NCBI GenBank assembly: GCA_963281255.1
Contig: OY725492.1
Location: forward strand, 2,093,696-2,157,695
Length of the DNA: 64,000 bases
Direction: 5' to 3'
From: Aphrocallistes beatrix
Taxonomy: Eukaryota; Porifera; Hexactinellida; Sceptrulophora; Aphrocallistidae
Positions 10,544 to 21,799 of the stretch are shown piece by piece. Position 1 is the stretch's first letter, and each line of letters opens with the position of its first letter. The translations under genes and the position numbers were made by a program. The notes under the pieces were generated by a model, which worked only from the letters and a program-made list of their open reading frames with translations, searched no databases and had not been told where the DNA came from.

Positions 10544-12818
10544 ATATAAAGATTTTGATTCATGAGAGAGTCAACTAGTTTTTCCTGCTCTAAAGATGGC
10601 ACTTGGTTACCTTTACATTGCATATTCCTAATTTGTCCTATTTAACCACAATGCTTACAAACTAAAGTTCTTCGACAGCTTGAGAGAGGTAGGTCGCTCT
10701 GGCTAAGAATACGTATTAATACATCTTTGATGTTAGATGTGAATGAAATCTTCGGGAGAGATGCTCTCTGAATCGTCGAATTAGCATATGACAAGCCTCT
10801 ACCGCTTCTTCTGTATATTCCTTTAAACCGTAGCCATCGTTACAGTCCCGTATTAATTCTGCACAGTGGGCTAGTAGTTTGTGTAGAGAAAGTGTTATGC
10901 TGGCCCATGGAAAGGTAGTAAGAATGATTTCCTAAGTTTCTTTGGCTAGAGTTTCCAATTTCTCAGTATCGATTTCGTGGCTGCTGTTATAAATCCTTAA
11001 AATTGCAGAGAGATTATTTTGAATGATACCCAACTCAACTCTAATTTCGGCTGGAACAAGTGTGGATGCATGGAATATGAAATTGTTTTTATTTAAAAAA
11101 CACTGTCTAACGACATTTCCGGTTGAAGTTGTTCTACCATCACTTGAAGGTTGATTAATCCTTAAACCTGTTTTCTCAAAAAGGAATTCACTGCAAAATT
11201 TTCTTGAAGTATCAATATACTTTGATGAAGGTGACCATATCGATCTTCCAGCTTGTAAATGATACATTAATAGCATATACCATCGAAAAACACATGTATA
11301 GCTATGAAGCGGTGAAGCTGCCATAATGTTTATTTTGAAATTGGTTCGTGCGTTATTCCCAACCTTTGGCTGGAGGTAAGGCTAAGGAGTCAACGTATCC
11401 AAACAGTTCCTTTACGTCAGAAATATCTCCGTTAATTGGTTAACCAGCCCTAACCATTTCGAAGTCTTTAAGGTCTTTGATACTTGCCGTACATAATTGA
11501 CTTCCAGCACCACATAAAAAATCCCACTCATTTTCCCATCTAGCATGCTACGAATGATCTTTACATGGACGTGACCTTGTGGGAACTGTAAACCCAATTG
11601 TTCAATGGTATTCACTTCTGCGTTGATGATATTTTCCATGATGAACTTGACGTTATCGATGGAATCTTTTTGGGCCGTTAATAGAACTGGCCTAACTCCA
11701 AATTGTGAATTCGGGATATTATCTATCCACACTTGACTGTTATCTGAATCCAAAATGGAAAGTGATTTAACGCGTATATGATCTAGTTTTTGTGTTGGAT
11801 GTTGGGTTTAATTTATATTGATTGTAAAATTTTTGATGACATCCTGAGCCTTCAAAGCCGTCGGCAATTTTGATGGTTAAAGGAAATTGGGATTCCGAAA
11901 GTGGAGGCAGTGTTTCGAACAAGCGTATTAAACTATGATGTATGATGCTTTTTATAAGATACCGCAATGCCGATCCCTACATTCATCTCATTATGCACGA
12001 ATACTAACTCATTAGTTAGGCTGACATTATGGCGATATTTTGCTAGTTTACAATAGGATGGGAATATGATGTTTTCAGATTTACAAAGAAGTTGGTATAT
12101 TTTGCCTTCCTATTTCATGTTGTTCAAGCATGAATGCTGACTTATCAATATGCATGGGATTGAATTCATTTGCGAATGACCCCTTGACTATGATTTGTTT
12201 GCAAACACTAGAAGTATTTACTCTAGAGGTCCGAATAAACGGGGGGGTGGAAATTTTTTCAAAAATTATTAAGCGGGGGGGAGCGTTTATTCGGACCCCT
12301 AGAGTACATTTTAGAGAGATTAGACATGAGCATTAGCGCGTAGGTGGCAATTATTTTCGGATCAACTTCTTCTGACAGCGAAAGAGTCCATAGAATTTAA
12401 AAGAGGATTAAACCTTGCTCGTAAGGGTTCTAAGGTTGATTGTGATAAATGCTTTTTTGTTTCCATTGATAGATCAGATTCAATGATGACCTTTTAAAAT
12501 GCATTGTTCTCCCATTCTCCTAATTTCACTACTTTTCTCGAAGAATCCCTGGTCGATTTGAGAATATTCAACTTATGTCGAATAGGTTCATATTCATTTC
12601 TTTTCTATTTGAAATTCTTGCATAAATGCCTTAGAAGCATCACGTACGGAATCCTTATTTGAGAGGTAGTCCCAAGCGTCTCGATTATTCATTTTGGTAT
12701 AGAAAAATGCTTTTAGTCGTAATAGATAAATAGCACTAATTTGTATGTAATATTGATGGCGAGCATTTATATCCTGGAAGTTTTTAGGGAGATTAGAAGA
12801 GATCAAAAAATGGTCCAA
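10540..12818 (-). pseudogene. Decayed RAG1-like (Transib superfamily) DDE transposase
   Basis: Read from high to low coordinates, several frames join into one long transposase-like protein broken by stops and frameshifts. It resembles the RAG1 core in order. An IADGFEGSG segment with Asp at 11860-11862 matches the CDG of the first RAG1 catalytic Asp. SMLDGKMSGI with Asp at 11538-11540 matches the second, and is followed by a Leu-Cys piece of the zinc-binding CxxC. SPLHSYTC matches a conserved Leu-His segment. SLHKLLAHCAELIRD then leads to EEAVEACHMLIRRFR, with a candidate catalytic Glu at 10797-10799, like the FHKTLAH and NKLFRRFR region of RAG1. A C-terminal CKHC (10648-10659) starts a zinc-knuckle-like tail. 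An 84-bp MITE interrupts it at 12221-12304. No intact ORF remains and no RAG2-like protein is seen. Family assignment rests on my reading of motifs; a related uncharacterised DDE family is possible. Confidence 0.6.
12221..12304. mobile_element. 84-bp palindromic MITE with TA duplication
   Basis: The unit runs from CTCTAGAGGTCCGAATAAAC to GTTTATTCGGACCCCTAGAG with TA on both sides. Its inner arms are C- or G-rich runs around an A/T centre. It splits the RAG1-like reading frame, so it inserted after or during decay of that gene. A repeat with a similar GCTTATTCGA phrase is at 22860-22960. Confidence 0.75.
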
Positions 12819-13974
12819 CTTCCTGGCAATAAACCACTGTGTCTAACTTCTATATCGACGCTAAGTATTGCAGGATCTTATCCAAAATCTGAAAAACTCA
12901 ATGTTAATGTAATTCTCAAAAATCGAATGCAAGCTTTCTATCCTATATTGTTTTTATTTTATTTATTCATAATACCTAAGAATAAGCATTAGTCACGTAA
13001 ACATTGGAATAAAAAAATCTGTAACAATCTCTGCGGCTTTCCTGTGTAATTAACGCCGATTTACGTAGTATTTACCTATCTTGATTTAACTATTGATGAG
13101 CTGGAATTGGTACGCTTGTAGCAGGTGACAAACATGCAACTATGTCATAGATGATGGGTGCAGTAAGGGTGTTTTCTGGATCTCTATACATCCAGCTCTT
13201 TTATCTAATTGCACATTATATATCCCTCTATACATAGACACCCAGTTTCAGATAAATCCCTCTTAGAACACCCATTGCACATTTGGCGCCGACCATGACT
13301 ACTGAACCATAAAAGCACAAAAATTTGATTAAAAATGTATCAAATCAGATATGTAGATTTGAATATTTTTGTATAGTCCTTAACTGCAATCTAGAAACAA
13401 CAAGCAGTGAGATCAGGGAGTCTAGTGATAATTGTGAGATGATAATAGTTTGCATCGAAATTCCTTCACTTGATCAATATAGTATAAGCCTTCTAATGAA
13501 GAAAGAACAAAAGTATGGATACTTAATCAGTCCAAATCTGGTTTAATCGCAGATTATCAAGGGCTCGAAAGTAATATAAAGATAGACCTCATAGTAAAAT
13601 AAATACTATTTCTAATAATTTATATATAAACAGTAATTAAAGACTCTTTAAGTAAAGAAGCTACTTATCGATACACAGTCAAAACTCTTTACAATGTCTT
13701 CCCAACGATTGCTACCACTACCATGCTTTTGTATATTGCTCAGAATAGTTCGAGAAATACCCTGAAGCAGAGTATTGTAAAAATGGCTATGTTCTCAATG
13801 TCTCAACATTACAGCTTACTTGGATAATAATTTATATGGATAATTTCATTCTTGACTTTGAAGGACACACAAGTAAATTTAGTTAAATAGCTTTGTACTC
13901 AATTAGATTTCTATGATCACAACTGATTCTCATATTCTTATCGATCGGTTAACATAAATCTAATTGTTATCATT
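12819..13974. other. No gene seen; a repeat at about 13135-13300
   Basis: The part around 13248-13295 (phrase AAATCCCTCTTAGAACACCC, then TTTGGCGCCGAC) recurs inverted at about 46548-46690 and in direct form at about 47318-47440, so it belongs to another dispersed element. The 200 bases before 13975 may contain a degraded LTR end; TCGATCGGTTAACATAAATC loosely resembles the LTR/leader border of the gypsy element at 30746. No coding exon is convincing. Confidence 0.4.
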
Positions 13975-14330
13975 ATGGCGACACCCCTCATGGTCACGAT
14001 ACCGCCTCTTATGGAAGAGCAGAGGATCTCCGACTGGGAACCAAAGTTCCGGGATAGTTTGATCTCATTAGACGAGATGGTTGCAATCCGCTTGCCACCA
14101 GCCTATGTCAGAAGAGACAAACTCGAGGAACGGGTAGTATTGAATGCGATCGAGAAGGACACAATAGCTAAAGCCTTCACATTACTGAAGGAACACCTAA
14201 ACCCGGTGATATATATTTTTTTAGCGGCTAATACATTTCGTCAGTCAATCTGGCCTTTTGGTGAGCCAGTGCACGATTTATTTGCCAGTTATCTGGAACA
14301 GGGTATAAGGGTGGGACTGAAGTCTAAATG
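13975..14330 (+). pseudogene. Ty3/gypsy gag fragment
   Basis: The reading frame starts MATPL and carries IPPLMEEQRISDWEPKF and PPAYVRRDKLEERVVL. These match, position by position, the gag of the gypsy element at 30769 (IPPLQERQTIATWEPLF, LPAYVKRGRLEEKVVL). The match ends at about 14330. The frame then runs by chance for a dozen codons into a TTAA element and stops at 14373. It is a truncated gag of a related but diverged retrotransposon, lacking nucleocapsid and pol. Confidence 0.75.
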
Positions 14331-14610
14331 TGCAAAATTGCTAAAAAGAGAATTCCTCGGGTGTTTAGTGTGAATTTTTACCAATTTTCAAAATTTCAAT
14401 AAACTGTCTGTTCATTTGATAGATCACGCATTTATGAAAGAATTTGAAAATTTTCTAAAGGGTTGTAAGCATATTGTGTCCGATTCTTTTCTTGTAAAAT
14501 GACGAATTTCTTTGAAAAAAATAATATTTATCCGTTGTATTATTTCAAAATTGATGCAGTTTTGCAGATTACTATGCGATTCAAATCTGCACTGAAATTA
14601 CTAAGGATAC

Positions 14611-16473
14611 CGCCCTCGAAAAACATCGCCTGAAATAAAAAAAATGGTAAACTTTTTTATTGTTAATTCCATTGTATTACTGAGTGGTCTACCATCTAAT
14701 CGTACTTGTTGAATGGTATTTATTTTGATTTTTCTTAGTTGACCACCTAAAGTTTAGTGTTACTAAAAATTGAAATATTATTAGTGGTTTTTCGGCGCAT
14801 TCAATTAGTTTCTTACTTATCTGATATTTTTTTAATGATATAGACCTCAAAATTGTTTTAGCCACTTTAGATATTATAAAACAGAAAAATTTAGAAAAAA
14901 AGGCATATAAAATCCAATCAAAATAGCTCTATGAGGGACTTCATTTCTAAAATGCTGGGGAAATGGGAGCTGTGATATTAGCTATTGTATCTAAAATAGA
15001 ATTTTGATCATTTTTAAAAAAATTGTTCACCCGACCATTTGTTCGTTAGTTATCGTGTATTATTGGTAAAGTTCGGACACAACTATTAAAGATATATAAT
15101 CCATTAAAATCTTAAATGAAAGGATATATATGAAAATATATAGGTTCCTCAAACATCTCTTTGTCAAAAAAACTTATCATTGATTTTGTTGCAATACAAA
15201 TTCTATGGAGAACTTTGATTATATTGAAAATGGCGAATCTAGTCATGGAATATGTGCCTAAATGTAGCTATAATAATAATAATAATATAATATACATTTA
15301 TATAGCGCAGATTCCATATTAATATGTTCAAGTGCGCTGTACAATTCAATAAAAGTTGGTGTGTGTTATGCATGTACGTATGTATGTGTATGTATGCTTG
15401 TAAGGTATGTATATGCATTGAAATTAATTTAAGTGGATGTGTCGTGCACGATACGGAAAAGATGAGTTTTCAAGAGTTTTTTGAAGAGAAGAAGTGAGGG
15501 GGCATTCCGAATGCTCGGAGGCAGAATATTCCACTCAACAGGCGGAGCTAAAGTGAATACACGATCACCGAGTTTTGGAAGATTTGATAGTAGGATGCTC
15601 AAGGAGGATGGCGTTTGATGCTTTTTAAAACAGTGTATATATGATTCTTTGATAATAAGTGTACTATGTCCAATGGAATGCTAAGTTTAAAATTTTTATC
15701 ACGTAATGACGTTCAATATATTCGGGGTTTAGGGGCCTCAAGAAATTTGTGGATTTTCAGTATGCTTTTGCTATTTTCACCAAAATTTGTTGGAATATAT
15801 CTAATTCATCAGTATGAATGCGATTAAATGCCCATGAATACTTTTATTTATCCTAATAGCTCATTTTACATCGTTTTTAACATTAAAACGTTAAATCCCT
15901 ATATCTCGGGACTTGAAAATTTCAAAATTGACCGTCTTTAAAATAAAAAAAGTCAAAATTGGTTTGAGATAGAAGGCTGAAATTTACAATAGTTGTTCAA
16001 TATCATTGTGCGATAAACGTACGACCACTCGATTTTCGATATCTTATAAATTTGTGATTTTTTTGCTGATTTCCAAAAATAAAAGGGCTTTTTAGCAGTT
16101 TTTTGGAAAAAAAAATTCAAATCCCTATAAAATTAACAATTTTGGTTATTTTAACTTTCTTTTGGTCGTATCCGATAGCAAATCTGATAGATTATTTATG
16201 AATCAATTTTCGAAGCATTTGGTCGAAACGTATGTTCGAAAAAATATACAGAGTGGAGGAGGGTCTAACATTAGGATGTGTTAGCGAAAAATGGAAAAAA
16301 ACCCGACTTTAAGATGCTGTAACTCAAAAACTAGAAATGCGAACCAAAAACTGTTTGGCATCCCTCAATATTTTTTAATTGCACTACCTGCCCACACTTA
16401 ACATCATATATATCTCTCTTCTTAATATATGCTGTAAGCCAAACCTAGGGATTTTTGCGGGTGGTATCCTTAA
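14611..16473. mobile_element. TTAA-flanked element F1 (TIR AAGGATACCGCCC), with LINE insert
   Basis: It begins (C/T)TAAGGATACCGCCCTCG and ends GGTGGTATCCTTAA. Other copies are at 22556-23683, 39223-42997 and a right half ending at 37190. The interior is long, AT-rich and non-coding, with phrases such as CATTAGGATGTGTTAGCG. Comparison with 41780-42010 shows that a LINE 3' end was inserted after GTAGCTAT at 15271. TTAA ends suggest mobilisation by a piggyBac-type enzyme, but no transposase is present. Confidence 0.8.
15271..15614 (-). mobile_element. 5'-truncated LINE 3' end with (ATT)n tail
   Basis: In minus orientation this is the same sequence as 63600-63970: the end of a non-LTR retrotransposon pol ORF (a TTCCGAATGCTCGG segment reads antisense here), then a 3' untranslated part and a TTA/ATT trinucleotide tail. 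Truncation at the 5' side and a tail repeat are normal for target-primed integration. Confidence 0.75.
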
Positions 16474-16789
16474 ATGAATCGTTTGAAAAAGTCAAAAGTT
16501 AGCTATTATAGTAAAGCCCAACCTTAATAATTAATCGGTTTTGGATGAATTTGTTAAAACTACAATAAAAAACATATTTCATTGATTATTATCGCATTTT
16601 GTAAATAACTCAGCGATGCATTGAAAACTATAAACTAATCGCAGTAAAACTTACAACTTTACTTTAAATTACATTTGAAGATTTAATATTTTAATTGTCA
16701 AAAAATGACACAAATCAATATATATAAGAAGATCAAGGTTGAAAGCAATCACTAAATAGAGGCGGACATCTTCTAGTTTAGTGGAGCAG

Positions 16790-18390
16790 ATTAACTACAA
16801 AAATAGGAGAATTGTGAATTTTGTGGTACAAGCATTAAATTTGGTACAATGATTCTATGCCACATAAGATCAATTTGAAGAGATCAGGACCCACTTTCAA
16901 AAGTGCGTATTTTGGCTTGCGACTATTTTTAAAATTTCACCTTCCATATGTAGTAATGCTACTTACACTCGCATTTGGCTCTAGTTAGACATGGCAAATG
17001 TCTATCTTTGAATAGGAAATCATGTATGCTGAGTTGAAAGGCTATACTCAATTATTCCTAATTTACTAGTTTTTGAGTGGTTTTCACATCATTCCATATA
17101 TAGTAATGCTGGTTAAAACTCGTATTTGTTTGGTTACAAAAACAAGTATGTTATCGTTGGATAGGAAATCCTATAGAGAGAACCTACTAGTACTATAACA
17201 ACCACAATATATGTAGAGTGGGCAACTGTCTATAATGGCACTTTGTCCCTTGACATTAACTTTAATGATAAGTGACATGGGTATAGCGGCTACTTACTAA
17301 ACAGTCATTTAATCGCGGTCTCTTGGGTAGACCGACATTTATAGTTCCACTGTATTGAACCAATTAAATCAAATTTTATTCAGTTGGTTGTACATAGCAA
17401 GTATGTTATTGTTGAATAGGGAATCATGTATTGTCGAAAGGCTCAAAGAATATATTAAAATTTCACCGTTTTTTTAGTTTTGCATTTATCTTTCTATTTA
17501 TACTGAAATTACTGATATTTTTATATTTTTAATTTCTTTATATTGATTCTTGTCTATATACTTTGATGCACATTATCTATATAAGATGTAATCCTTCATC
17601 AGGTCGAGTTTAGCCAAGTATTTAATTCTAATTATTGAATAGCTCTTTCCTGTTATTTTTCATCGCAAAGCGTTTCACGGGGATCGATCTGCTCATTTTA
17701 GCAGGTAAATGCAGCCGTAGACTTTGACATCCACCGATAACGAGGAGTTGTGTGTATTGTACAAGTAAATAATGGCAATCCCCTGCAGTCTCCCAGGAGA
17801 AATAGTAATCCAAATGCTAGAGGTGGACATAGTTCTTTAGCAGCCAAATTAAATGAATTTCAGAATGAAGAGTGCTTGCCTATGTATATTGACCTTAAAA
17901 GGGTCCAAATTCTGCATCGAGTCTCAAGTGAATGGCTACCATTGGCGGAACTAGGTAGAACTGCAAAGTCCAAACCAAATATATTTAAGTGATTGTAGTA
18001 AAGCTTCTTAACTCCACATTGGAAAGTATTAATACATTGACTATATCGAAATTAGAGGAAAATACAATTTTACGCAGCATTACTATATATGGAATGGTGT
18101 GAAAACCGCAAACTCAAAAAAACAGTCAAATTTATTTAAATTGAGTATAGTCTTTCAACTCAGCATACATAATTTTCTACTCAAAGATATATTTATCATT
18201 TCAATACTAGGGCCAAATTCGAGTGAAAGGTGTAGAAATTAAAATATGCGCCATAGTCAAATTACGCGATTTTGAAAGTATAACCTGATCTTTAAATGAA
18301 TCCTATTTGCATAGAACCATTGTAACAAATTTCATGCTTACGCCATAAAATACACAATCCCTGCGCGACTCTGCTGCAAAGTTGTAGCAT
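16790..18390. mobile_element. Foldback-like element with about 320-bp inverted arms
   Basis: The left arm (about 16801-17110) and right arm (about 18060-18390) are inverted copies, seen in phrases such as CATTCCATATATAGTAATGC against GCATTACTATATATGGAATG. The interior (17111-18059) is unique in the window and includes a candidate exon. A remnant of the arm phrase (GTGTAAAACCGCAAAACT) occurs again near 55680. No transposase was seen. Confidence 0.6.
17777..17992 (+). CDS. Possible captured exon, unknown protein
   Basis: After an acceptor-like CCCCTGCAG, 71 codons stay open and read SPRRNSNPNARGG, LAAKLNEFQNEECLPMY and HRVSSEWLPLAELGRT, then stop at 17990-17992. The composition looks more like protein than the surrounding AT-rich ORFs. 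I do not recognise a domain. It lies inside the foldback element at 16790-18390, so it may be a piece of host gene carried by a transposon, or chance. Confidence 0.25.
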   Translation, partial: NPLQSPRRNSNPNARGGHSSLAAKLNEFQNEECLPMYIDLKRVQILHRVSSEWLPLAELGRTAKSKPNIFK

Positions 18391-18606
18391 ATTGGAATTT
18401 GATTATCTAGAATTTAAAGTACCACAATTATATTGTTTAAAAGGTAATTTTGATGGTTATTGCTGAATAAAATTTTATAATCAGCAATATATAAATTATT
18501 ATGCATACACTAGAAGATGTAGAACGTGTGAAGTTTAGTAATAAAGAATTAAGTGAGCAAAAAACAAGTGCAGTCTAGATAAAAGATTTGTATCAACAAA
18601 ATGTCA

Positions 18607-18970
18607 TTAAATACAAGCACGCTTCGTTTGCTTGCGCTGCGAGGCTGGCGGGCACTTTATGTCGGCCGGAAGCGGCCAGACTCACATTGATGAAATATAT
18701 GGTAGATGACATCAAAAAATGTGACTGTCTTACTGTTATCATCGATATCACTCGAAAAATCACAAAATTTGTCAATTTTTCAAATTTTAATGGGTGATAA
18801 TGACGTCATGACAGAATGATGAGTCATCATTTTTTTTATGAGAGTTATATCCCATTTGAGATATATTAATACACACATCCTATTAAAATTTCAACCTTTT
18901 GTCACCTATAATGGCTGAGTCATAGTCGAAAAATTGAATTCCAATTTATAATAAAAAGGTCAGAACTTAG
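18607..18970 (+). repeat. Family A repeat, truncated
   Basis: The head starts CAAGCACGCTTCGTTTGC, followed by the GGCGGGCACTTTATGTCGGCC hairpin region and the body with TGACGTCA near 18800 and GATGAGTCATCAT. The copy is broken at about 18965, where a CCATAGC-related stretch begins. Confidence 0.75.
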
Positions 18971-18989
18971 TGAAGCCATAGCAAAAAGA

Positions 18990-19480
18990 CTGGAAGTAGT
19001 CTATTTGTTATCAAATAAGTTCAAATTTGAATGAATAGTTATAGCTGTTTTCAAGATATGACCTCAACTGTGCAAAATGATTTTACATAGCAACGCTGAA
19101 ATGTAGCGACATTACATGAAAAAAATCAAAATTTTAGCTTCAATCCATTTACAGCTCAGTTCAATGCGAAAAAAATTAAAATAATATATAAAAAAAATAT
19201 AATATAGACACTTAGAAGTGCCCTTAAAGGGCCACTGAAAATCACAAAAACTGCTAAAAATATAACCTATTGCGCAATCGTGTGATGACTAATCTAATTT
19301 TTAACAAAGGATATGGGTACTTTGACACCATATTTATTTATATATGCTGGTAATACATTCCGAAGCTTTATTCAGCGTCGTTAATGATTTAGGCAGATCT
19401 TGTATTGGTTCAACCGTGTTCGGCCGCATCTCGGATCGATTTTTGAGATTTAGATGGCAGGATTATATACATGGGGCTGT
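18990..19480. repeat. Remnant of the CCATAGC-family interior
   Basis: Phrases GTACTTTGACACCATATTTA and GCTGGTAATACATTC (19317-19365) and CATAGCAACGCTGAAATGTAG (19085-19105) match the interior of the complete element at 50743-51947. Both termini are lost. Confidence 0.55.
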
Positions 19481-19489
19481 GCATGTGTA

Positions 19490-19710
19490 CATTAAAATAT
19501 CTCACAAATGTATAACTCTAATCAAAAAATGATGACTCATTACTCAGTTATTACGTCATCATTTTGCATCAAAAATTGATCAGTTGACATATTTTGTGAT
19601 TTTTCGAGTGATATCGATTATATCAGCAAGGCAGAAGTATTTAGAGACGTTTGCCAAAGGGCATTTTGGTGGACACAAAGTGCCCGCCAGCCGCACAGCA
19701 CATGTGTATA
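19490..19710 (-). repeat. Family A repeat, minus, partial
   Basis: It contains the inverted body (ATGATGACTCATTACTCAGT) and part of the hairpin head (GACACAAAGTGCCCGCCAGC), which ends near 19705. The following 19711-19879 is AT-rich, with repeated CTCACGA phrases and no gene. Confidence 0.65.
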
Positions 19711-19879
19711 TGTATACTATATATATATACAGGACTCTCATCTCTCACGACCTCGTCGTGTGTCTCACGATTTTGAACAACTGTTCATTATACTATATTT
19801 CCATATCTCACGATTTGTCACTGACCATCACACGATTTAGTTGAATTATAGGTTGAGATGCCTGATATATGTATATATA

Positions 19880-20357
19880 CACTGCTTGGACAAACGTATT
19901 TATACGCTTCATTATCTCATGTGGATTTAATATTAAAATAGGTCTATTCATGAAGATGAAAACTCCGAAACAGTAAGTGATACTGCTAATCGGATTTCAA
20001 ATTCGAAATCTTCGCATTCGATTTAGTTATTGTAGGATATTTCTAACCAATTATTAATTCCCAATGTTTTCAAATTATCAATCACTGCCACCTTGTGCTA
20101 CATTTGTCCCTTTTTATCACTATTCCGGATGGAAATGTATTACCCATTGTGCCACAGGTTGTAATTTTACTCATGGGGTTGAGCAATTTATTAGAAATCT
20201 TAAACTTTTAATAATTCGAATGTGAAGATTTCGAATCTTAAATCAGACTCTTAATAGCTCTTAGAGTTTGAATACTTTTTCCTTGATGAAAAGATCCAAT
20301 TTAGTACCATTCGTATGGGGAATAATATAGTGTACAAATACATTTGTCCGGTTAGTG
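19880..20357. mobile_element. Diverged Tc1/mariner-type MITE (3745-4223 family)
   Basis: It starts CACTGCTTGGACAAACGTAT after TA and ends with TTGTCCGGTTAGTG before TA. The interior shares ATTCTAACCAATTATTAATT-like phrases with the copy at 3745-4223. The two arms have diverged unevenly, so it is older than that copy. Confidence 0.7.
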
Positions 20358-20379
20358 TATATACATGTATATAGTATTG

Positions 20380-20780
20380 TTATTCGAGTCTTTTGGCTAT
20401 GGCTCCAACAAGCTCTGACCTCAGACCAAAATGTCGACTCATCATGCTATTTTGACGGTATTGTCAACTTTTTTGATGCGCAATGATGACGTCATAACAG
20501 TGATGAGTCATCATTTTTGATGATAGTTGGATCATCTTTGAGATATATTAATCTACACATTGTAATAAAATTCCAGCCTTCTATCACCTAAAATGGCTGA
20601 ATTATGATCGAAAGACTGAAATTTCAAATTATAAAAAGGTGACGATGACGTCATAATTCTATGATAAGTCGACATTTTCGTCTGAGCTCAGAAGTTAGTG
20701 GAGCCATAACCAAAAGACTCACACATGCCAAAAATCTGCTTTCTGTGGATGGCAGTTTCTTCAATCAATTCGTCACAGAG
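20380..20780 (+). repeat. Rearranged family A copy
   Basis: It starts with an inverted tail piece (GAGTCTTTTGGCTATGGCTC) and switches at about 20470 to the plus-orientation body with TGACGTCA, ending at CAATCAATTCGTCACAGAG. It has no head. The next copy follows directly. Confidence 0.6.
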
Positions 20781-20782
20781 AT

Positions 20783-21364
20783 AAATATCCTTACTATTAA
20801 AACTGAATTAATGTACACAAGCGCGCTTCGCTTGCTTCGGCTACGCGGCTGGCGAACACTTTGTGTCCGCCTGAGGCACCCTTTGGGCGCCTAGGGTAAC
20901 ATTGATTAATTATAAGGGCGATAACATCTCTAAATATGTCTATCCCTCGAAAAATCACCAAATTTGTCAATTTTTAAAATTTTGATGCGTAATGATGAAG
21001 TCATAACAGAGTGATGAGTCATTATTTTTTGATGATAGTTGCATCATATGTGAGGTGTGTTAGTATACAGATTCTCTTAAAATTTCAACCCTCTATCTCC
21101 TATAATGGCTGAGTTATGCTCGAATAACTGTATTGCTTAACTTTTTAAAATGTGAAAATGACGTCATAATTGCATGATGAGTCGACATTTTCGTCCGAGG
21201 TCAGAACCTACTGGAGCCATAGCCAAAAGACTCTCACATGCCAAAAATCAGCATTCTTTGTCCTGCAGTTTCTTCAATCAATTCGTTATAGATGTATATA
21301 GATATAGTATATATATACACGTATATATATATATACACATTAATCGAGTTTTAATAGTAAGGAC
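20783..21364 (+). repeat. Complete family A repeat
   Basis: The best full-length copy. It has a leading phrase ATCCTTACTATTAAAACT, a head CAAGCGCGCTTCGCTTGC from about 20820, a body with GTGATGAGTCATTATT and a second GACGTCATAATTGCATGATG, a tail CAATCAATTCGTTATAGATG, a TA-rich stretch, and the inverted phrase AGTTTTAATAGTAAGGA. A truncated head of another copy follows at 21364-21395. There is no ORF of interest. Confidence 0.8.
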
Positions 21365-21399
21365 AAGCGCCGCTTCGCTTGCTTAAGCTGAAAGTTTGC

Positions 21400-21799
21400 G
21401 TTGCGCAGGTTGACAGGTCAATATTATATGAAATCGTACGGGACTGTTTACATGTTTTAGGTAGCCACTATGTGCAGATGACCGCTATATAAAGGTGGGA
21501 TAAAGCATGTTCGACTGTATACTGATTGTTTTTGAGATTTCACAGTATGAATTTAATGTTTGTAGATCAAATATGCAGGTTTTATTGTTGTATCAAATAA
21601 TGAGATCATGATAATGAAATACGCCAGCCCGCATCCCCACTGTTCACAGTCCATACTATCCAATTATTAGGTAACGAAAAGAGAGTCACCTTATCTTTCA
21701 GATTCTCAAGCGTCTTGTTCTTCCATTTGTTTGTTTCTTCTCAGAAATCAAGCTCATCTGTATGGTTTTATTCAGCAATTTCTTCTCTTGATTCATCGA
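21400..21799. other. No gene seen
   Basis: No repeat family or coding exon was recognised in this stretch, which precedes a decayed THAP domain on the minus strand. It may be unique DNA or the 3' part of the element that carried the THAP protein. Confidence 0.4.

Larger units (their letters stand above)
14331..16527. mobile_element. Partial TTAA element F2, split by F1
   Basis: The left part (14331-14610) matches the interior of other F2 copies, for example 25230-25390. The right part (16474-16527) ends CCCAACCTTAA like the F2 terminus. Its left terminus is lost against the gag fragment. The F1 element at 14611-16473 sits at a TTAA inside it. Confidence 0.65.

Noticed and set aside
20783-21364. 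Regularly repeated family A units as a CRISPR-like array
   Set aside because: Units are about 500 bp, dispersed and in both orientations, in an animal genome with splicing signals.
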